Below, piece after piece: positions 9,077-18,965 of a stretch of 64,000 bases of DNA. This DNA is from Streptomyces sp. NRRL F-525 (lineage in GTDB: Bacteria > Actinomycetota > Actinomycetes > Streptomycetales > Streptomycetaceae). How positions within the stretch are numbered: the stretch's first letter is position 1; each line of letters starts with the position of its first letter. The notes under the pieces were generated by a model. It saw nothing but the letters and a program-made list of their open reading frames with translations, had not been told where the DNA came from and searched no databases. The stretch is taken from the NCBI RefSeq assembly GCF_000716605.1, contig NZ_JNXE01000018.1, positions 1 through 64,000 on the forward strand, read 5' to 3'. The translations under genes were made by a program, and so were the position numbers.

Positions 9077-9346
9077 GCGGGGAGCGGGAGTTGATGATCG
9101 GCGGGGGAGACTGCCGCTTCCGGTGCGGGGGTTGTCAGTACCGGGTTGTCGGTGCTGGGTGCCGGTTCGGCCGCCGGTGACTTCGGCGACGGGGTGCCAT
9201 GAGGCGGCCCTTACCGTTGCTCGCCCGGCTCCGCCATCCGGCACCGGTGGCCGTCAACCCCGTACAGCCGCCCCTCCGCCCGACACGGCTACCTGATCCA
9301 CAACTGGCCCTGCACCCAGCACCGTTGACCGAATCACCGCTGCCCC

Positions 9347-10261
9347 TCACCCCCGCCCAGGCGGCCGCCCTCCCACCCGCTCCACCGCCCGAGCCCCCGC
9401 CCGGCATCCCTCCCGCGCGGCTTCCTCGGGATCGGCGCCCGCCAGCAGCGTCGCGAGGAACGCCCCCGTGAAGGCATCCCCCGCGCCCGTGGTGTCAAGG
9501 GCAACAGCCGGCTCGGCCGGTACGCGTGCGTGGACGGTGCCGGAGTGGGCGACCAGCGCTCCCTGGGCGCCCTGCTTGGTGACCACCAGGGGGACATGGC
9601 GGCTCAACTTGGCCGCCGCGTCCGCCGGATCGGGCAACCCCGTGAGCAGGCACGCCTCGTCACGGCTCGGCAGCAGGACGTCCACCCCCTCGACCAGCGC
9701 GAGGAAACGGTCCACGCCCAGCTCCACCAGGAACCCCGCCGACGCCGGATCCAGACTCACCGGCACCCCACGCGCGCGTGCCGACTCCAGCGCCGCGGCC
9801 ACCAGCGCCCGGCTCGGCTCCGAGAACAGCAGATAGCCCGACAGATGCAGCCGTACGACGCCGTCGAGCAGGGAGTCCGACCAGTCGCCGGGATCGAGCC
9901 GCAGGGACGCGCCGCTGTCCGTGAGGAACGTCCGCTCGGCCGACGCCCCCGTGTCGACCAGGCAGATCACCGTCCCGGTCGCGGCCTCCGGGTCGACGAC
10001 GAGACGGGGCCGTACCCCGGAGGCGACCAACTCCCGCTCGTGCCACACCGCCGCGTCCGTACCCACACGGCCGAGCAGCCGTACGTCCGTACAGCCCCAA
10101 TGGGCCGCCCAGCAGGCCACGTTGGCGCCCGCGCCGCCCGGCACGGTGCGGATCGCGGCGGCGGTGTCGGTGCCCGGGGCGAGCGGCCCCCGGTGCCGGG
10201 CGACGACGTCCGTGACGACGTCCCCGACGACCAGGAGCGCGCCGTTCGGCTCCGTCGTCAC
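9347..10261 (-). CDS. PfkB-family sugar/nucleoside kinase, probable pseudouridine kinase
   Basis: 304 residues with both PfkB signatures: GGAGANVACWAA near the N-terminus and DTTGAGDAFTGAF near the C-terminus, the latter holding the catalytic Asp. The GTG start at 10261 overlaps the psuG stop (GTGA), so the two are translationally coupled. PsuG acts on pseudouridine 5'-phosphate, so this kinase most likely phosphorylates pseudouridine. Family membership is certain; the substrate is inferred from the neighbour. Confidence 0.85.
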   Translation of the reverse strand: MTTEPNGALLVVGDVVTDVVARHRGPLAPGTDTAAAIRTVPGGAGANVACWAAHWGCTDVRLLGRVGTDAAVWHERELVASGVRPRLVVDPEAATGTVICLVDTGASAERTFLTDSGASLRLDPGDWSDSLLDGVVRLHLSGYLLFSEPSRALVAAALESARARGVPVSLDPASAGFLVELGVDRFLALVEGVDVLLPSRDEACLLTGLPDPADAAAKLSRHVPLVVTKQGAQGALVAHSGTVHARVPAEPAVALDTTGAGDAFTGAFLATLLAGADPEEAAREGCRAGARAVERVGGRPPGRG

Positions 10262-11166
10262 GCCTCGGCCCAGGCCGCCGCGATCCGCCCCGCCAGCCGT
10301 ACGTTGCCGCGCACGGCCGCCAGGTTGGCGGTCAGCGAGGCGCCGTCGGTGTGCTCGACCAGGTAGCCGAGCAGGAACGGGGTGACCGCCTGCCCGGTGA
10401 CGCCCTCCGCCTCGCACGCGTGCAGCGCGTCGGCGAGCACACGCGCGTGCAGCGCGGGATCCAACTGCTCGTCCTCGGGCACCGGATTGGCGACGATCAG
10501 CGTCGACTCCGGGGCGTCGAGAGCGTCCTGTGCCCGCATCACGGCCGCGACCTGCTCGGGAGTCTCCAGCGTCCAGTCCACCGGGTACCCGGAGTCGGAG
10601 AGGTAGAAGCCGGGGAAGCGGTCCGTGCCGTACCCGGCGACCGCGACTCCCAGCGTCTCCAGGCGTTGCAGGGTCGCCGGCACGTCCAGGATCGACTTCA
10701 CGCCCGCGCACACCACCGTGATCCGGGTGGACGCCAGCAGCCCCAGGTCGGCGGACTCGTCCTGCGTCACCGTCCACTCCCGGTGCACCCCGCCGAGCCC
10801 GCCGGTCGCGAACACCCGGATGCCCGCCCGCGCCGCCAGCAGCGCCGTCGCCGACACCGTGGTGGCCCCGCTGGCCCCCGCCGCCACCGCGAGCGGCAGG
10901 TCGCGGTGGCCCAGTTTGCGGATGCCGTCCTCGTTGGCGACCCGCTCCAACTGCTCCTTGTCCAGGCCGACATGGGGCCGCCCGTCCAGCACGGCGATCG
11001 TCGCGGGTACGGCGCCCTCCTGCCGTACCGCCGCCTCCAGCTCCAGCGCCACCTGCAGATTGCGCGGGCGCGGCAGCCCGTGCGCGATGATCGTCGACTC
11101 CAGGGCCACCACGGGTCGACGCGCGTCGATCGCCTCGCGTACTTCCTCGGACACCACCAGCACCAC
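10258..11166 (-). CDS. psuG: Pseudouridine-5'-phosphate glycosidase
   Basis: 302 residues, close to family length. PsuG splits pseudouridine 5'-phosphate into uracil and ribose 5-phosphate. Recognised stretches are VALESTIIAHGLPRPRN, FATGGLGGVHR, VVCAGVKSILDVPATLQRLE and GYPVDW followed by the C-terminal helix TGQAVTPFLLGYLVEHT. The start could be GTG 11166 or GTG 11163; GGAG lies 4 and 7 bases upstream respectively. It is the first gene of a two-gene operon with the PfkB kinase. Confidence 0.92.
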   Translation of the reverse strand: MVLVVSEEVREAIDARRPVVALESTIIAHGLPRPRNLQVALELEAAVRQEGAVPATIAVLDGRPHVGLDKEQLERVANEDGIRKLGHRDLPLAVAAGASGATTVSATALLAARAGIRVFATGGLGGVHREWTVTQDESADLGLLASTRITVVCAGVKSILDVPATLQRLETLGVAVAGYGTDRFPGFYLSDSGYPVDWTLETPEQVAAVMRAQDALDAPESTLIVANPVPEDEQLDPALHARVLADALHACEAEGVTGQAVTPFLLGYLVEHTDGASLTANLAAVRGNVRLAGRIAAAWAEA

Positions 11167-11261
11167 GCGCCTCCTGTCGTTCGGTCTTCCCTCATCCCTG
11201 GCGGGTGCCGGGCCTGGTCAAACCCTCGCGGACTGTGGGGGACACCACCAGCGGGCGACGT

Positions 11262-11299
11262 GGAAAAAGGGGGCCACGCGTGCGTGGCCCCCGCTTTCC
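11262..11299 (-). terminator. Intrinsic terminator of the dehydrogenase gene
   Basis: Read on the minus strand this is GGAAAGCGGGGGCCACGC, a two-base AC loop, then GCGTGGCCCCC running into TTTTT. It is a strong stem with a classical U tract, uncommon in this G+C-rich DNA, starting six bases after the stop codon. Confidence 0.9.
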
Positions 11300-11304
11300 G
11301 TGCC

Positions 11305-12537
11305 TCAGACCGGGCTCACACCCGCCAGCGTCCCGTGCGGATCGAGCACGTACTTACGGCTGGCGCCCTGGTCGAACTCGGCGTAGCCGCGCGGTGCTTC
11401 CTCCAGGGAGATGGGCGTCGCGTTGACGGCCTTGGCGATGTGCACGCGCCCGTGCAGGATCGCCATCATCAGACTCCGGTGGTACGTCATCACCGGGCAC
11501 TGACCGGTCGTGAAGGTGTGGCTCTTGGCCCACCCGAGCCCGAGCCGCACCTTCAGGGTGCCGCTCTTCGCGTCCTCGTCGACCCCACCGGGGTCGGCGG
11601 TGACGTACAGCCCGGGGATGCCCAGGGCACCGCCCGCGCGCGTGACGCCCATCAGCGAGTTGAGGACCGTCGCCGGCGCCTCCGGGGCGTCCGGGCCGTG
11701 CGCCCGTGCCTCGAAGCCGACCGCGTCGACCGCGGCGTCCACCTCGGGCTCGCCGAGGATCTCGGCGATCTGCTCCCCGATGTCGCCGCGCGAGACGTCG
11801 ACGGTCTCGCAGCCGAAACTCCTCGCCTGGCCCAGCCGTTCGGCGTTCAGGTCGCCGACGATGACGACCGCGGCGCCCAGCAGCTGCGCCGACGCGGCCG
11901 CCGCCAGACCGACCGGCCCCGCCCCGGCGACGTACACCGTGGACCCGACCCCGGCGCCCGCGGTGACCGCGCCGTGGAACCCGGTCGGGAAGATGTCCGA
12001 CAGCATCGTCAGATCGAGCAGCTTCTCGCGTGCCTCGTCCCGGTCGGGGAACCTCAGCAGGTTGAAGTCCGCGTACGGGACCATGGCGTACTCGGCCTGA
12101 CCGCCGACCCAGCCGCCCATGTCGACATAGCCGTAAGCCGCACCGGGGCGGGCCGGGTTGACGTTCAGGCAGATGCCCGTCTTGCGTTCCTTGCAGTTGC
12201 GGCACCGGCCGCAGGCGATGTTGAACGGTACGGAGACGATGTCGCCCACGTCGATGAACTCGACGTCCGGACCCCGTTCGACGACCTCTCCGGTGATCTC
12301 GTGTCCGAGGACCAGCCCCTCGGGCGCGGTCGTCCGGCCGCGCACCATGTGCTGGTCGCTGCCACAGATGTTGCTGGCGAGCACCTTCAGGATCACCCCG
12401 TGCCGGACCTTGCGGCCGACGTTGGCGGGTGCGACTCCCGGCCCGTCCTGCAGTTCAAGCGTCGGATAGTCGATGGTCCTGACCTCGACCGCTCCCGGCT
12501 TGAGATACGCGACTGCCCTGTTTCCGCTTCCACTCAT
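11305..12537 (-). CDS. Zinc-dependent alcohol dehydrogenase, glutathione-independent formaldehyde dehydrogenase type
   Basis: 410 residues. Catalytic zinc ligands are visible in SNICGSDQH and LGHE. The structural zinc site is CGRCRNCKERKTGIC (Cys at +0, +3, +6, +14). The NAD fold is GAGPVGLAAAASAQLLGA. The extra-long middle region and the motifs NVNPARPGAAYGYVDMGGWVGGQAEY and MLSDIFPTGFHGA match the Pseudomonas-type FdhA group that oxidises formaldehyde without glutathione. Related enzymes can dismutate aldehydes, so the physiological substrate is uncertain. The start is the ATG at 12537 with AAGGGA about 12 bases upstream. Confidence 0.88.
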   Translation of the reverse strand: MSGSGNRAVAYLKPGAVEVRTIDYPTLELQDGPGVAPANVGRKVRHGVILKVLASNICGSDQHMVRGRTTAPEGLVLGHEITGEVVERGPDVEFIDVGDIVSVPFNIACGRCRNCKERKTGICLNVNPARPGAAYGYVDMGGWVGGQAEYAMVPYADFNLLRFPDRDEAREKLLDLTMLSDIFPTGFHGAVTAGAGVGSTVYVAGAGPVGLAAAASAQLLGAAVVIVGDLNAERLGQARSFGCETVDVSRGDIGEQIAEILGEPEVDAAVDAVGFEARAHGPDAPEAPATVLNSLMGVTRAGGALGIPGLYVTADPGGVDEDAKSGTLKVRLGLGWAKSHTFTTGQCPVMTYHRSLMMAILHGRVHIAKAVNATPISLEEAPRGYAEFDQGASRKYVLDPHGTLAGVSPV

Positions 12538-12607
12538 GCGTGTTCGCCGTCCCTTCGGCTCCGATCCCCCGGATGCCAGTGGCTGTGCGCGCGCACGGCG
12601 GAGTCTG

Positions 12608-13954
12608 CTACCGGCCCGGCCTCCCGGCCACCCTTCGCGGGACATCGGAAACCGGGATCTTCCGGGAGCGGGTGAACAGCGCCAGCGCGGCCAGGGGTAT
12701 CAGCAGGCAGGCGGCCGTGAGATTCAGCCAGCCGTAACTCGCCTCCGCGACCACCAGCCCGGCGACCGCCCCGCCGATGCCCGCCGAGGTGTTCATCGTG
12801 AGGTCGGACAGGCCCTGCGCGGCGGCACGCGCGGGCTGTGGCACCGAGTCCGTGAGCAGCGCGGACCCGGAGACGAGCCCCGCCGACCAGCCCAGGCCCA
12901 GCACGAACAGGCCCAGCGCGATGCGTCCGTGACTCCCACCCGCCGTACCGGCAAGAAACGCGGCACAGGCCAGCAGCCCCACCGCGAGCCCTATCCCCGC
13001 CAGCCGCCCGACCCGGTCGGACAGCCTCCCCATCAGCGGCGAGAACGCGTACATCCCCGCGATGTGCCCGCTGATCACCAGCCCGACCAGATCGATGCTC
13101 GCCCCGTGGTGCCCCAACTCGACCGGCGTCATCGCCATCACCGACACCATCGCCGTGTGCGACACGGCCACCGTCACCAGCGCCAGCCGCGCCCGCGGCG
13201 AGGCCATCACCGCCGCGAACCCGGCCCGCAACGACCGCGCGGCCGGCGACCGGTCCTCGTCCGGCGCGAGCGCCCGCGCCGTCAGCAACGGATCGGGCCG
13301 CAGCATCACGGCGACCACCACGGCGGCGACCAGAAAGATCGCACCCGCCCACAGGAAGGGCCCCGCCGCCGCGGGTATCCCGAGCCCGGAGACGCTACGG
13401 CCCGCGGGCGCGGCGATGTTGGGTCCGAGGACCGCCCCTATGGTCGTCGCCCACACGACATGGGAGATGGCCCGGGCCCGCTGCTCCGGCTCGGCCAGAT
13501 CGGCGGCGGCGAACCGGGACTGCAGATTCGCCGACGAGGCAGCCCCGAACCCGGCCATGCCGCACAGCAGCAGCGGAAAGCTCCCGATGCTCGCCGCGAG
13601 CACCACGACCCCGGCTCCCAGCGCCCCGACCAGATACCCGAGGACCAGCCCCGGACGCCGCCCACGCGCCGTCATCAGCGCCGCGAACGGCATCGACAGC
13701 ACCGCCGTCCCCGTCACCGTCGCCGTGGGCGCCAGCCCGGACAGCGACTCGGTCCCACTGACCTGCTTGGCCAGTACGGCGGCCAGTGCGATCCCGGTGG
13801 CGACGCCGAGGCCGCCCAGGATCTGGGTCGTGATCAGCACCCCGGACACCCGGCGCCGCAGCGCGGGCAGCCGGTCGGCCGTGACGGGCAGCGCGCCCCG
13901 CCCCTCGACGGCGGTCACGGCGCGCACCCGGTACCGCCGTCGCCGCACGCGCAC
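12608..13954 (-). CDS. MFS transporter
   Basis: About 448 residues with roughly 12 hydrophobic segments and the MFS loop motif GRLSDRVGRLAG between segments 8 and 9. The N-terminal domain has LMTARGRRPGLVLGYLVGALG in the position of the equivalent loop. Direction and substrate are unknown. The start is uncertain: GTG 13954, 13927 or 13918 are all in frame. The first has AGGA about ten bases upstream and is used here. It lies 57 bases downstream of ogt on the same strand, so a shared transcript is possible. Confidence 0.8.
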   Translation of the reverse strand: MRVRRRRYRVRAVTAVEGRGALPVTADRLPALRRRVSGVLITTQILGGLGVATGIALAAVLAKQVSGTESLSGLAPTATVTGTAVLSMPFAALMTARGRRPGLVLGYLVGALGAGVVVLAASIGSFPLLLCGMAGFGAASSANLQSRFAAADLAEPEQRARAISHVVWATTIGAVLGPNIAAPAGRSVSGLGIPAAAGPFLWAGAIFLVAAVVVAVMLRPDPLLTARALAPDEDRSPAARSLRAGFAAVMASPRARLALVTVAVSHTAMVSVMAMTPVELGHHGASIDLVGLVISGHIAGMYAFSPLMGRLSDRVGRLAGIGLAVGLLACAAFLAGTAGGSHGRIALGLFVLGLGWSAGLVSGSALLTDSVPQPARAAAQGLSDLTMNTSAGIGGAVAGLVVAEASYGWLNLTAACLLIPLAALALFTRSRKIPVSDVPRRVAGRPGR

Positions 13955-14010
13955 GTGAAGCCGGTCCTCACCAGCACGACATCCCCCCGATTCCCGGTCC
14001 GACCGAGCCC

Positions 14011-14565
14011 TCAGAACAAGGGCTCGGGCAGCACCCCCTCCAGCGCCAGCAGCTTCCTCTTCGTCTCCAGGCCGCCCCCGAACCCGCCGATGCCGCCGTC
14101 GCTCTCGACGACCCGATGGCACGGCACGACGACCGGCAGCGGATTGGACCCCATCGCCACCCCCACCGCCTGGGCCGCGAGCGGTTGCCCGACCCGCCCG
14201 GCCAGATCGCCGTACCCGACGACCGAGCCGTACCGCACGCCGGACGCCAGCTCGCGCAGCACCTGCCGGTTGAAGCCGGAGATCAGGGACCAGTCGAGCG
14301 GCAGCTCGAAGTCGCGCAGATCACCGGCGAAGTAGGCCTCGAACTGACGTATCGCCTCGGCCAGCAAGGGGGAGTCGGGCGCCTCGACCGGCTCGGTGCC
14401 CAGCCGGGTCGCCAGTCGGTCGAGGGTCTTGTCGCGCACCGCGTCCGTGGCGTGGAAGACGACGTTGACCAGGCCGTCCTGTGTCGCGGCCAGCAGCAGG
14501 GGACCGATGTCGGTGCCGACCACGGTCCACACCACCCGCTGCTCGTTCTGCCCATGGCTGTCCAT
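14011..14565 (-). CDS. ogt: Methylated-DNA--[protein]-cysteine S-methyltransferase
   Basis: 184 residues. It removes methyl groups from O6-methylguanine onto its own cysteine. The active site PCHRVV places the acceptor at Cys149. The DNA-binding helix and arginine finger are in FNRQVLRELASGVRYGSVVGYGDLA. The start codon lies only six bases after a TACGGT -10 element, so the message is probably leaderless and transcribed from a DNA-damage promoter (14572-14594). Confidence 0.93.
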   Translation of the reverse strand: MDSHGQNEQRVVWTVVGTDIGPLLLAATQDGLVNVVFHATDAVRDKTLDRLATRLGTEPVEAPDSPLLAEAIRQFEAYFAGDLRDFELPLDWSLISGFNRQVLRELASGVRYGSVVGYGDLAGRVGQPLAAQAVGVAMGSNPLPVVVPCHRVVESDGGIGGFGGGLETKRKLLALEGVLPEPLF

Positions 14566-14571
14566 GCGCCC

Positions 14572-14594
14572 ACCGTACGACCCGGCACTGACAA
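14572..14594 (-). promoter_or_regulatory. RecA-independent DNA-damage promoter before ogt
   Basis: On the minus strand: TTGTCAGTG, eight bases, then TACGGT, followed by six bases and the ogt ATG. It matches the actinobacterial RecA-NDp promoter form. Activation by a PafBC-type regulator is inferred from mycobacteria. Confidence 0.85.
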
Positions 14595-14610
14595 CGCCCC
14601 GCGAGCGGCC

Positions 14611-15486
14611 TCAGAAGCCGTTCAGCGCGGACCGCACCACGTCCGGCTTGTTCGTGATGAGCCCGTCCACGCCGTACCCGGCGACCTTCCACGCCGTGGG
14701 CGCGTCGTCGACGGTCCAGGCGTACACCTCCATCGGACTGCCGTGCGGGCCCGTGTGCCCGTGCACGGCGGAGACGTAGCCCATGGAGATCGAGCCGTAC
14801 GACGGGTTGATCAGGTCGGTGAAGGCGGCGTACGACTGCAGCGCGGACACGGCGGGTGTGCCGAGGAAGGCGGTCCTGATGGCGGGCTTCAGGTCGTGCA
14901 CGATGCGGATGCTGTCCGCGCTGAAGCTCTGCACGATCAGCCGGTCGTCGAGGTGCCCCTGGTCCAGCCATCCCTCGTTGCCCAGGAGCTTGAGGGTCTG
15001 CTGCTCGATGCCGGGGTACAGCTCCGGGTTCTTGATCTCCAGGAGCAGACTCTCGTGGTTGTGCTCCACCTCACGCATGTACTGCGTGAGCGTGGGCACG
15101 CGCGTGCCTGTGAACGCGGGACCGAACCAGCTTCCCGCGTCGAGGCGCGCGATCTCGGCGGCGGTGAAGTCCTTCACCTTCCAGGGAGCTCGATCCGGGA
15201 ACACCTTCTGGACGTCGGTGGTGCGCTTCAGGCTGTCGTCGTGGATGACGACGAGCTCGCCGTCCTTGGTGCGCTGGACATCGTTCTCCACCCACTGGAA
15301 GCCGAGCTGGGCCGCCTTGTCGATGGAGGCCAGGGTGTTCTCGGGCGCATAGGAGGACGCGCCCCGGTGGGCCACGACCGTGGGCCACTGGGTGGCGTCG
15401 CCGGCCCGGGCGGCGGGGGAGGGGAGCAGAAGGGCGGCGGCCCCCAGGAGCGCGGTGGTCGAGGCGGCAACTGCGCGCAGGTGCAT
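14611..15486 (-). CDS. glpQ: Secreted glycerophosphodiester phosphodiesterase
   Basis: 291 residues with a Sec signal peptide (MHLRAVAAST, hydrophobic core, cleavage probably after ARA near residue 28). The GDPD core is VVAHRGASSYAPENT, GFQWVENDVQRTKDGELVVIHDD and ending YGVDGLITNKPD, giving the catalytic His pair and metal-binding Glu/Asp. It releases glycerol 3-phosphate from phospholipid head groups outside the cell. The start at 15486 is set by AGGAG five bases upstream, preferred over an in-frame codon at 15501. Confidence 0.9.
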   Translation of the reverse strand: MHLRAVAASTTALLGAAALLLPSPAARAGDATQWPTVVAHRGASSYAPENTLASIDKAAQLGFQWVENDVQRTKDGELVVIHDDSLKRTTDVQKVFPDRAPWKVKDFTAAEIARLDAGSWFGPAFTGTRVPTLTQYMREVEHNHESLLLEIKNPELYPGIEQQTLKLLGNEGWLDQGHLDDRLIVQSFSADSIRIVHDLKPAIRTAFLGTPAVSALQSYAAFTDLINPSYGSISMGYVSAVHGHTGPHGSPMEVYAWTVDDAPTAWKVAGYGVDGLITNKPDVVRSALNGF

Positions 15487-15764
15487 GCGTACTCCTCGCA
15501 TCGAGCGATCACATACAGCTCAAGGATGACAGCGGAACGTCACTACCCGTGGGGTACAGGATGGACACAGAATGAATGGTGTTGCCCAAGTCCGCTCACC
15601 GGTGCCGCACAACTGGGGCAGGGCCGTGTTTCTTTGCCGGAAAATCGTTCGACCATTCCGGTGGGGGTCATACTCTCTGCGTCGACCCTGACCGTTCCGG
15701 CGGTCCTGGGGCTGGGCGCGTTTCAGGAATTCCGGAATGGAACAGGACGGAAGGGCAACTGCGC

Positions 15765-16628
15765 ATGCAGGGCACGGTCGACGGATTCAGCTACGGACTC
15801 GTCACACCGCTGGTGGCCTACCTCATGGCGTGCCTCGGCGGCGCCCTCGGCCTGCGCTGCACCACCAGATCGATGCTCGTCGCCCAGTCCTGGCGCCCCG
15901 GATGGCTCGCCCTCGGATCGGCGGCGATCGGTTCCGGCATATGGACGATGCACTTCATCGCGATGATGGGTTTCTCGGTCCGCCAGACACCGGTCCACTA
16001 CGACAAGCCGATGACCTTCGCGAGCCTCGCCGTCGCCATCGTCATGGTGGGCGTCGGGATCTTCATCGTCGGCTACAGGGGAGCCCGCGGGACGGCGCTC
16101 TTCACCGGCGGCACCCTCACCGGCCTGGGCATCGCCTCGATGCACTACCTGGGCATGGCCAGCATGCGCCTCAACGGAAATCTCGAATACAACACGTTCA
16201 CCGTCGCCGTGTCCGTCGTCATAGCGGTCGTCGCCGCGATCAGCGCCCTCTGGGCCGCCGGACAGGTCCGCGGGTTCCTGTGGAGCGTGGGCGCGAGCCT
16301 GGTCATGGGGCTCGCCGTCGCCGGCATGCACTACACCGGCATGGCCGCCCTCAGCGTCCACGTCCACGGCACGGCCCCGACCACCGACGGCGTGTCGGCC
16401 GCTTCCCTCCTCGCGCCCATGATGATCGGCCCCCTCGCCTTCCTCCTCCTGGCCGGCGTCGTCGTGATGTTCGACCCGCTGATGGTCATGGGGAAACCCG
16501 CCCAGGCCCCCGTCGAGCACAAGCCCGGCGTCCCGGCCGGCGCCCTCGTCCCGCACCCCCGGCGCGCCCCGGTCCGCGCCGCCCGCGAGCTCGGGCACCG
16601 CCGCTCCCGCACCCCGCAGAACCGCTGA
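15765..16628 (+). CDS. MHYT-domain integral membrane sensor protein
   Basis: 287 residues with about seven membrane segments. Three MHYT-type motifs are present: MHFIAM, MHYLGM and MHYTGM, proposed in this family to bind a metal (copper) and sense diatomic gases. There is no attached output domain (GGDEF, EAL or kinase). The C-terminus is a short Pro/Arg-rich tail. GAAGGG lies about 11 bases before the ATG. The gene is divergent from glpQ. Confidence 0.88.
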   Translation: MQGTVDGFSYGLVTPLVAYLMACLGGALGLRCTTRSMLVAQSWRPGWLALGSAAIGSGIWTMHFIAMMGFSVRQTPVHYDKPMTFASLAVAIVMVGVGIFIVGYRGARGTALFTGGTLTGLGIASMHYLGMASMRLNGNLEYNTFTVAVSVVIAVVAAISALWAAGQVRGFLWSVGASLVMGLAVAGMHYTGMAALSVHVHGTAPTTDGVSAASLLAPMMIGPLAFLLLAGVVVMFDPLMVMGKPAQAPVEHKPGVPAGALVPHPRRAPVRAARELGHRRSRTPQNR

Positions 16629-16638
16629 TCCGACCCCG

Positions 16639-16661
16639 TTGTCAGTGGTGGGTCGTACGGT
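16639..16661 (+). promoter_or_regulatory. RecA-independent DNA-damage promoter before uvrB
   Basis: TTGTCAGTG, eight bases, TACGGT; the uvrB ATG begins seven bases later, suggesting a leaderless transcript. Perfect match to the RecA-NDp form. Confidence 0.88.
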
Positions 16662-16668
16662 TGGTTCC

Positions 16669-18807
16669 ATGCGGCCCGTTTCCCACATCGAACGCACGGT
16701 GGCGCCTTTCGAGGTCGTCAGTTCCTACCAGCCCAGCGGCGACCAGCCGGCGGCCATCGCCGAGCTGGCCCGACGCGTCGAGGCAGGTGAGAAGGACGTC
16801 GTCCTGCTGGGCGCGACCGGCACCGGCAAGTCCGCCACCACCGCGTGGATGATCGAGAAGCTCCAGCGCCCCACCCTGGTGATGGCGCCGAACAAGACCC
16901 TGGCCGCCCAGCTGGCCAACGAGTTCCGCGAGCTCCTGCCGAACAACGCCGTCGAGTACTTCGTCTCGTACTACGACTACTACCAGCCCGAGGCCTACGT
17001 CCCGCAGTCGGACACCTACATCGAGAAGGACTCCTCGGTCAACGAGGAGGTCGAGCGCCTGCGCCACTCCGCGACCAACTCGCTGCTCACCCGCCGCGAC
17101 GTCATCGTGGTCGCCTCCGTCTCCTGCATCTACGGCCTCGGTACACCGCAGGAGTACGTGGACCGCATGGTCCCCCTCAAGGTCGGCGACGAGATCGACC
17201 GCGACCAGCTGCTGCGCCGCTTCGTGGACATCCAGTACACGCGCAACGACGTGGCCTTCAGCCGCGGCACCTTCCGCGTCCGCGGCGACACCATCGAGAT
17301 CTTCCCGGTCTACGAAGAGCTGGCCGTCCGCATCGAGATGTTCGGCGACGAGATCGAGGCCCTCTCCACCCTCCACCCGCTCACCGGCGAGATCATCAGC
17401 GAGGACGAGCACCTCTACGTCTTCCCGGCCTCCCACTACATCGCCGGCCCCGAGCGCATGGAGCGGGCCGTCAACGACATCGAGAAGGAACTCGCCGAGC
17501 GGCTGGCCGAGATGGAGAAGCAGGGCAAGCTCCTGGAGGCCCAGCGCCTGCGGATGCGGACCACGTACGACCTGGAGATGCTCCGCCAGATCGGCTCCTG
17601 CTCCGGCGTCGAGAACTACTCGATGCACTTCGACGGCCGCGAGCCCGGCTCCGCGCCGAACACCCTGATCGACTACTTCCCGGAAGACTTCCTGCTCGTC
17701 ATCGACGAGTCGCACAACACGGTCCCGCAGATCGGTGCCATGTACGAGGGCGACGCCTCCCGCAAGCGGACCCTCGTCGACCACGGCTTCCGGCTGCCCT
17801 CCGCCCTGGACAACCGCCCCCTGAAGTGGGAGGAGTTCCAGAAGCGCATCGGACAGACGGTCTACCTCTCGGCGACCCCGGGCAAGTACGAGCTCTCGCG
17901 CGCGGACGGCGCCGTCGAGCAGATCATCCGCCCCACCGGACTCATCGACCCCGAGGTCGTCGTCAAGCCCACCGAGGGCCAGATCGACGACCTGGTGCAC
18001 GAGATCCGCAAGCGCACCGAGAAGGACGAGCGGGTCCTGGTCACCACGCTCACCAAGAAGATGGCCGAGGACCTCACGGACTACTTCCTGGAACTCGGCA
18101 TCCAGGTCCGCTACCTGCACAGCGACGTCGACACCCTGCGCCGCATCGAGCTGCTGCGCGAGCTGCGCTCCGGCGAGTTCGACGTCCTGGTCGGCATCAA
18201 CCTCCTCCGGGAAGGCCTCGACCTCCCCGAGGTGTCCCTGGTCGCCATCCTGGACGCCGACAAGGAGGGCTTCCTGCGCTCCGGCACCTCCCTGATCCAG
18301 ACCATCGGCCGCGCGGCACGCAACGTCTCCGGCCAGGTCCACATGTACGCCGACCGGATCACCCCGGCGATGGAGAAGGCCATCGAGGAGACGAACCGCC
18401 GCCGGGAGAAGCAGGTCGCGTACAACACGGAGCGCGGCATCGATCCCCAGCCGCTCCGCAAGAAGATCAACGACATCGTCGCGCAGATCGCCCGCGAGGA
18501 CGTCGACACGGAGCAGCTGCTCGGCTCGGGTTACCGCAAGGCCAAGGACGGCAAGGGCGCCAAGACCCCCGTGCCCGCGCTCGGCGGCAAGGCCGCGAAG
18601 AGCGCCAAGTCCGCCAAGGGCAAGGCCCAGGACACGGTGCCGACCGACCGTCCCGCGGCCGAACTCGCCGAGCAGATCGAGGAGATGACGGCACGCATGC
18701 GTGCCGCCGCCGCCGACCTGCAGTTCGAGGTCGCGGCCCGGCTGCGCGACGAGGTCCACGAGATGAAGAAGGAACTGCGCCAGATGAAGGAGGGCGGCCT
18801 GGCCTGA
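16669..18807 (+). CDS. uvrB: Excinuclease ABC subunit B
   Basis: 712 residues. This is the damage-verification helicase of nucleotide excision repair, loaded by UvrA and recruiting UvrC. Walker A is GATGTGKS (residues 48-55). The beta-hairpin [12 protein letters not shown] inserts between strands. DESH (motif II) and the C-terminal helicase motif QTIGRAARN are present. The last about 40 residues form the UVR domain that contacts UvrC. Before it lies a Lys/Ala-rich linker ([14 protein letters not shown]). It begins right after a DNA-damage promoter with no ribosome-binding site. Confidence 0.97.
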   Translation: MRPVSHIERTVAPFEVVSSYQPSGDQPAAIAELARRVEAGEKDVVLLGATGTGKSATTAWMIEKLQRPTLVMAPNKTLAAQLANEFRELLPNNAVEYFVSYYDYYQPEAYVPQSDTYIEKDSSVNEEVERLRHSATNSLLTRRDVIVVASVSCIYGLGTPQEYVDRMVPLKVGDEIDRDQLLRRFVDIQYTRNDVAFSRGTFRVRGDTIEIFPVYEELAVRIEMFGDEIEALSTLHPLTGEIISEDEHLYVFPASHYIAGPERMERAVNDIEKELAERLAEMEKQGKLLEAQRLRMRTTYDLEMLRQIGSCSGVENYSMHFDGREPGSAPNTLIDYFPEDFLLVIDESHNTVPQIGAMYEGDASRKRTLVDHGFRLPSALDNRPLKWEEFQKRIGQTVYLSATPGKYELSRADGAVEQIIRPTGLIDPEVVVKPTEGQIDDLVHEIRKRTEKDERVLVTTLTKKMAEDLTDYFLELGIQVRYLHSDVDTLRRIELLRELRSGEFDVLVGINLLREGLDLPEVSLVAILDADKEGFLRSGTSLIQTIGRAARNVSGQVHMYADRITPAMEKAIEETNRRREKQVAYNTERGIDPQPLRKKINDIVAQIAREDVDTEQLLGSGYRKAKDGKGAKTPVPALGGKAAKSAKSAKGKAQDTVPTDRPAAELAEQIEEMTARMRAAAADLQFEVAARLRDEVHEMKKELRQMKEGGLA

Positions 18808-18887
18808 CCGCCCGCGTGGACCGCCCGACCTCGGGGTACGCGCTCTGTGTTGCAAGACCGACACAAAGTCCGATGCGGGGTTCGGCA

Positions 18888-18910
18888 CTGTCAGTGGCGC
18901 TGCGTAGGGT
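18888..18910 (+). promoter_or_regulatory. RecA-independent DNA-damage-type promoter before the TerD gene
   Basis: CTGTCAGTG, eight bases, TAGGGT. One base differs from the motif before uvrB. The GTG of the TerD gene is 55 bases downstream with its own AGGGGAA site, so this message has a leader. Confidence 0.78.
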
Positions 18911-18965
18911 TCTGGACATCCGCGGATTCCGCGGCAACAGGGGACAGTTCGAGAGGGGAACAGCC

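Noticed and set aside
9131..9155. TTGTCAGTA near 9131 as a further DNA-damage promoter
   Set aside because: No TAnnnT follows at eight bases, and no gene starts downstream in that direction.
10351..12675. 774-codon plus-strand frame across psuG and the dehydrogenase
   Set aside because: It is antisense to two well-supported genes; low-complexity Arg/Gly/Gln composition and no domain.
16642..18888. 748-codon minus-strand frame opposite uvrB
   Set aside because: It is a mirror of uvrB codon bias in G+C-rich DNA. UvrB motifs on the plus strand are unambiguous.
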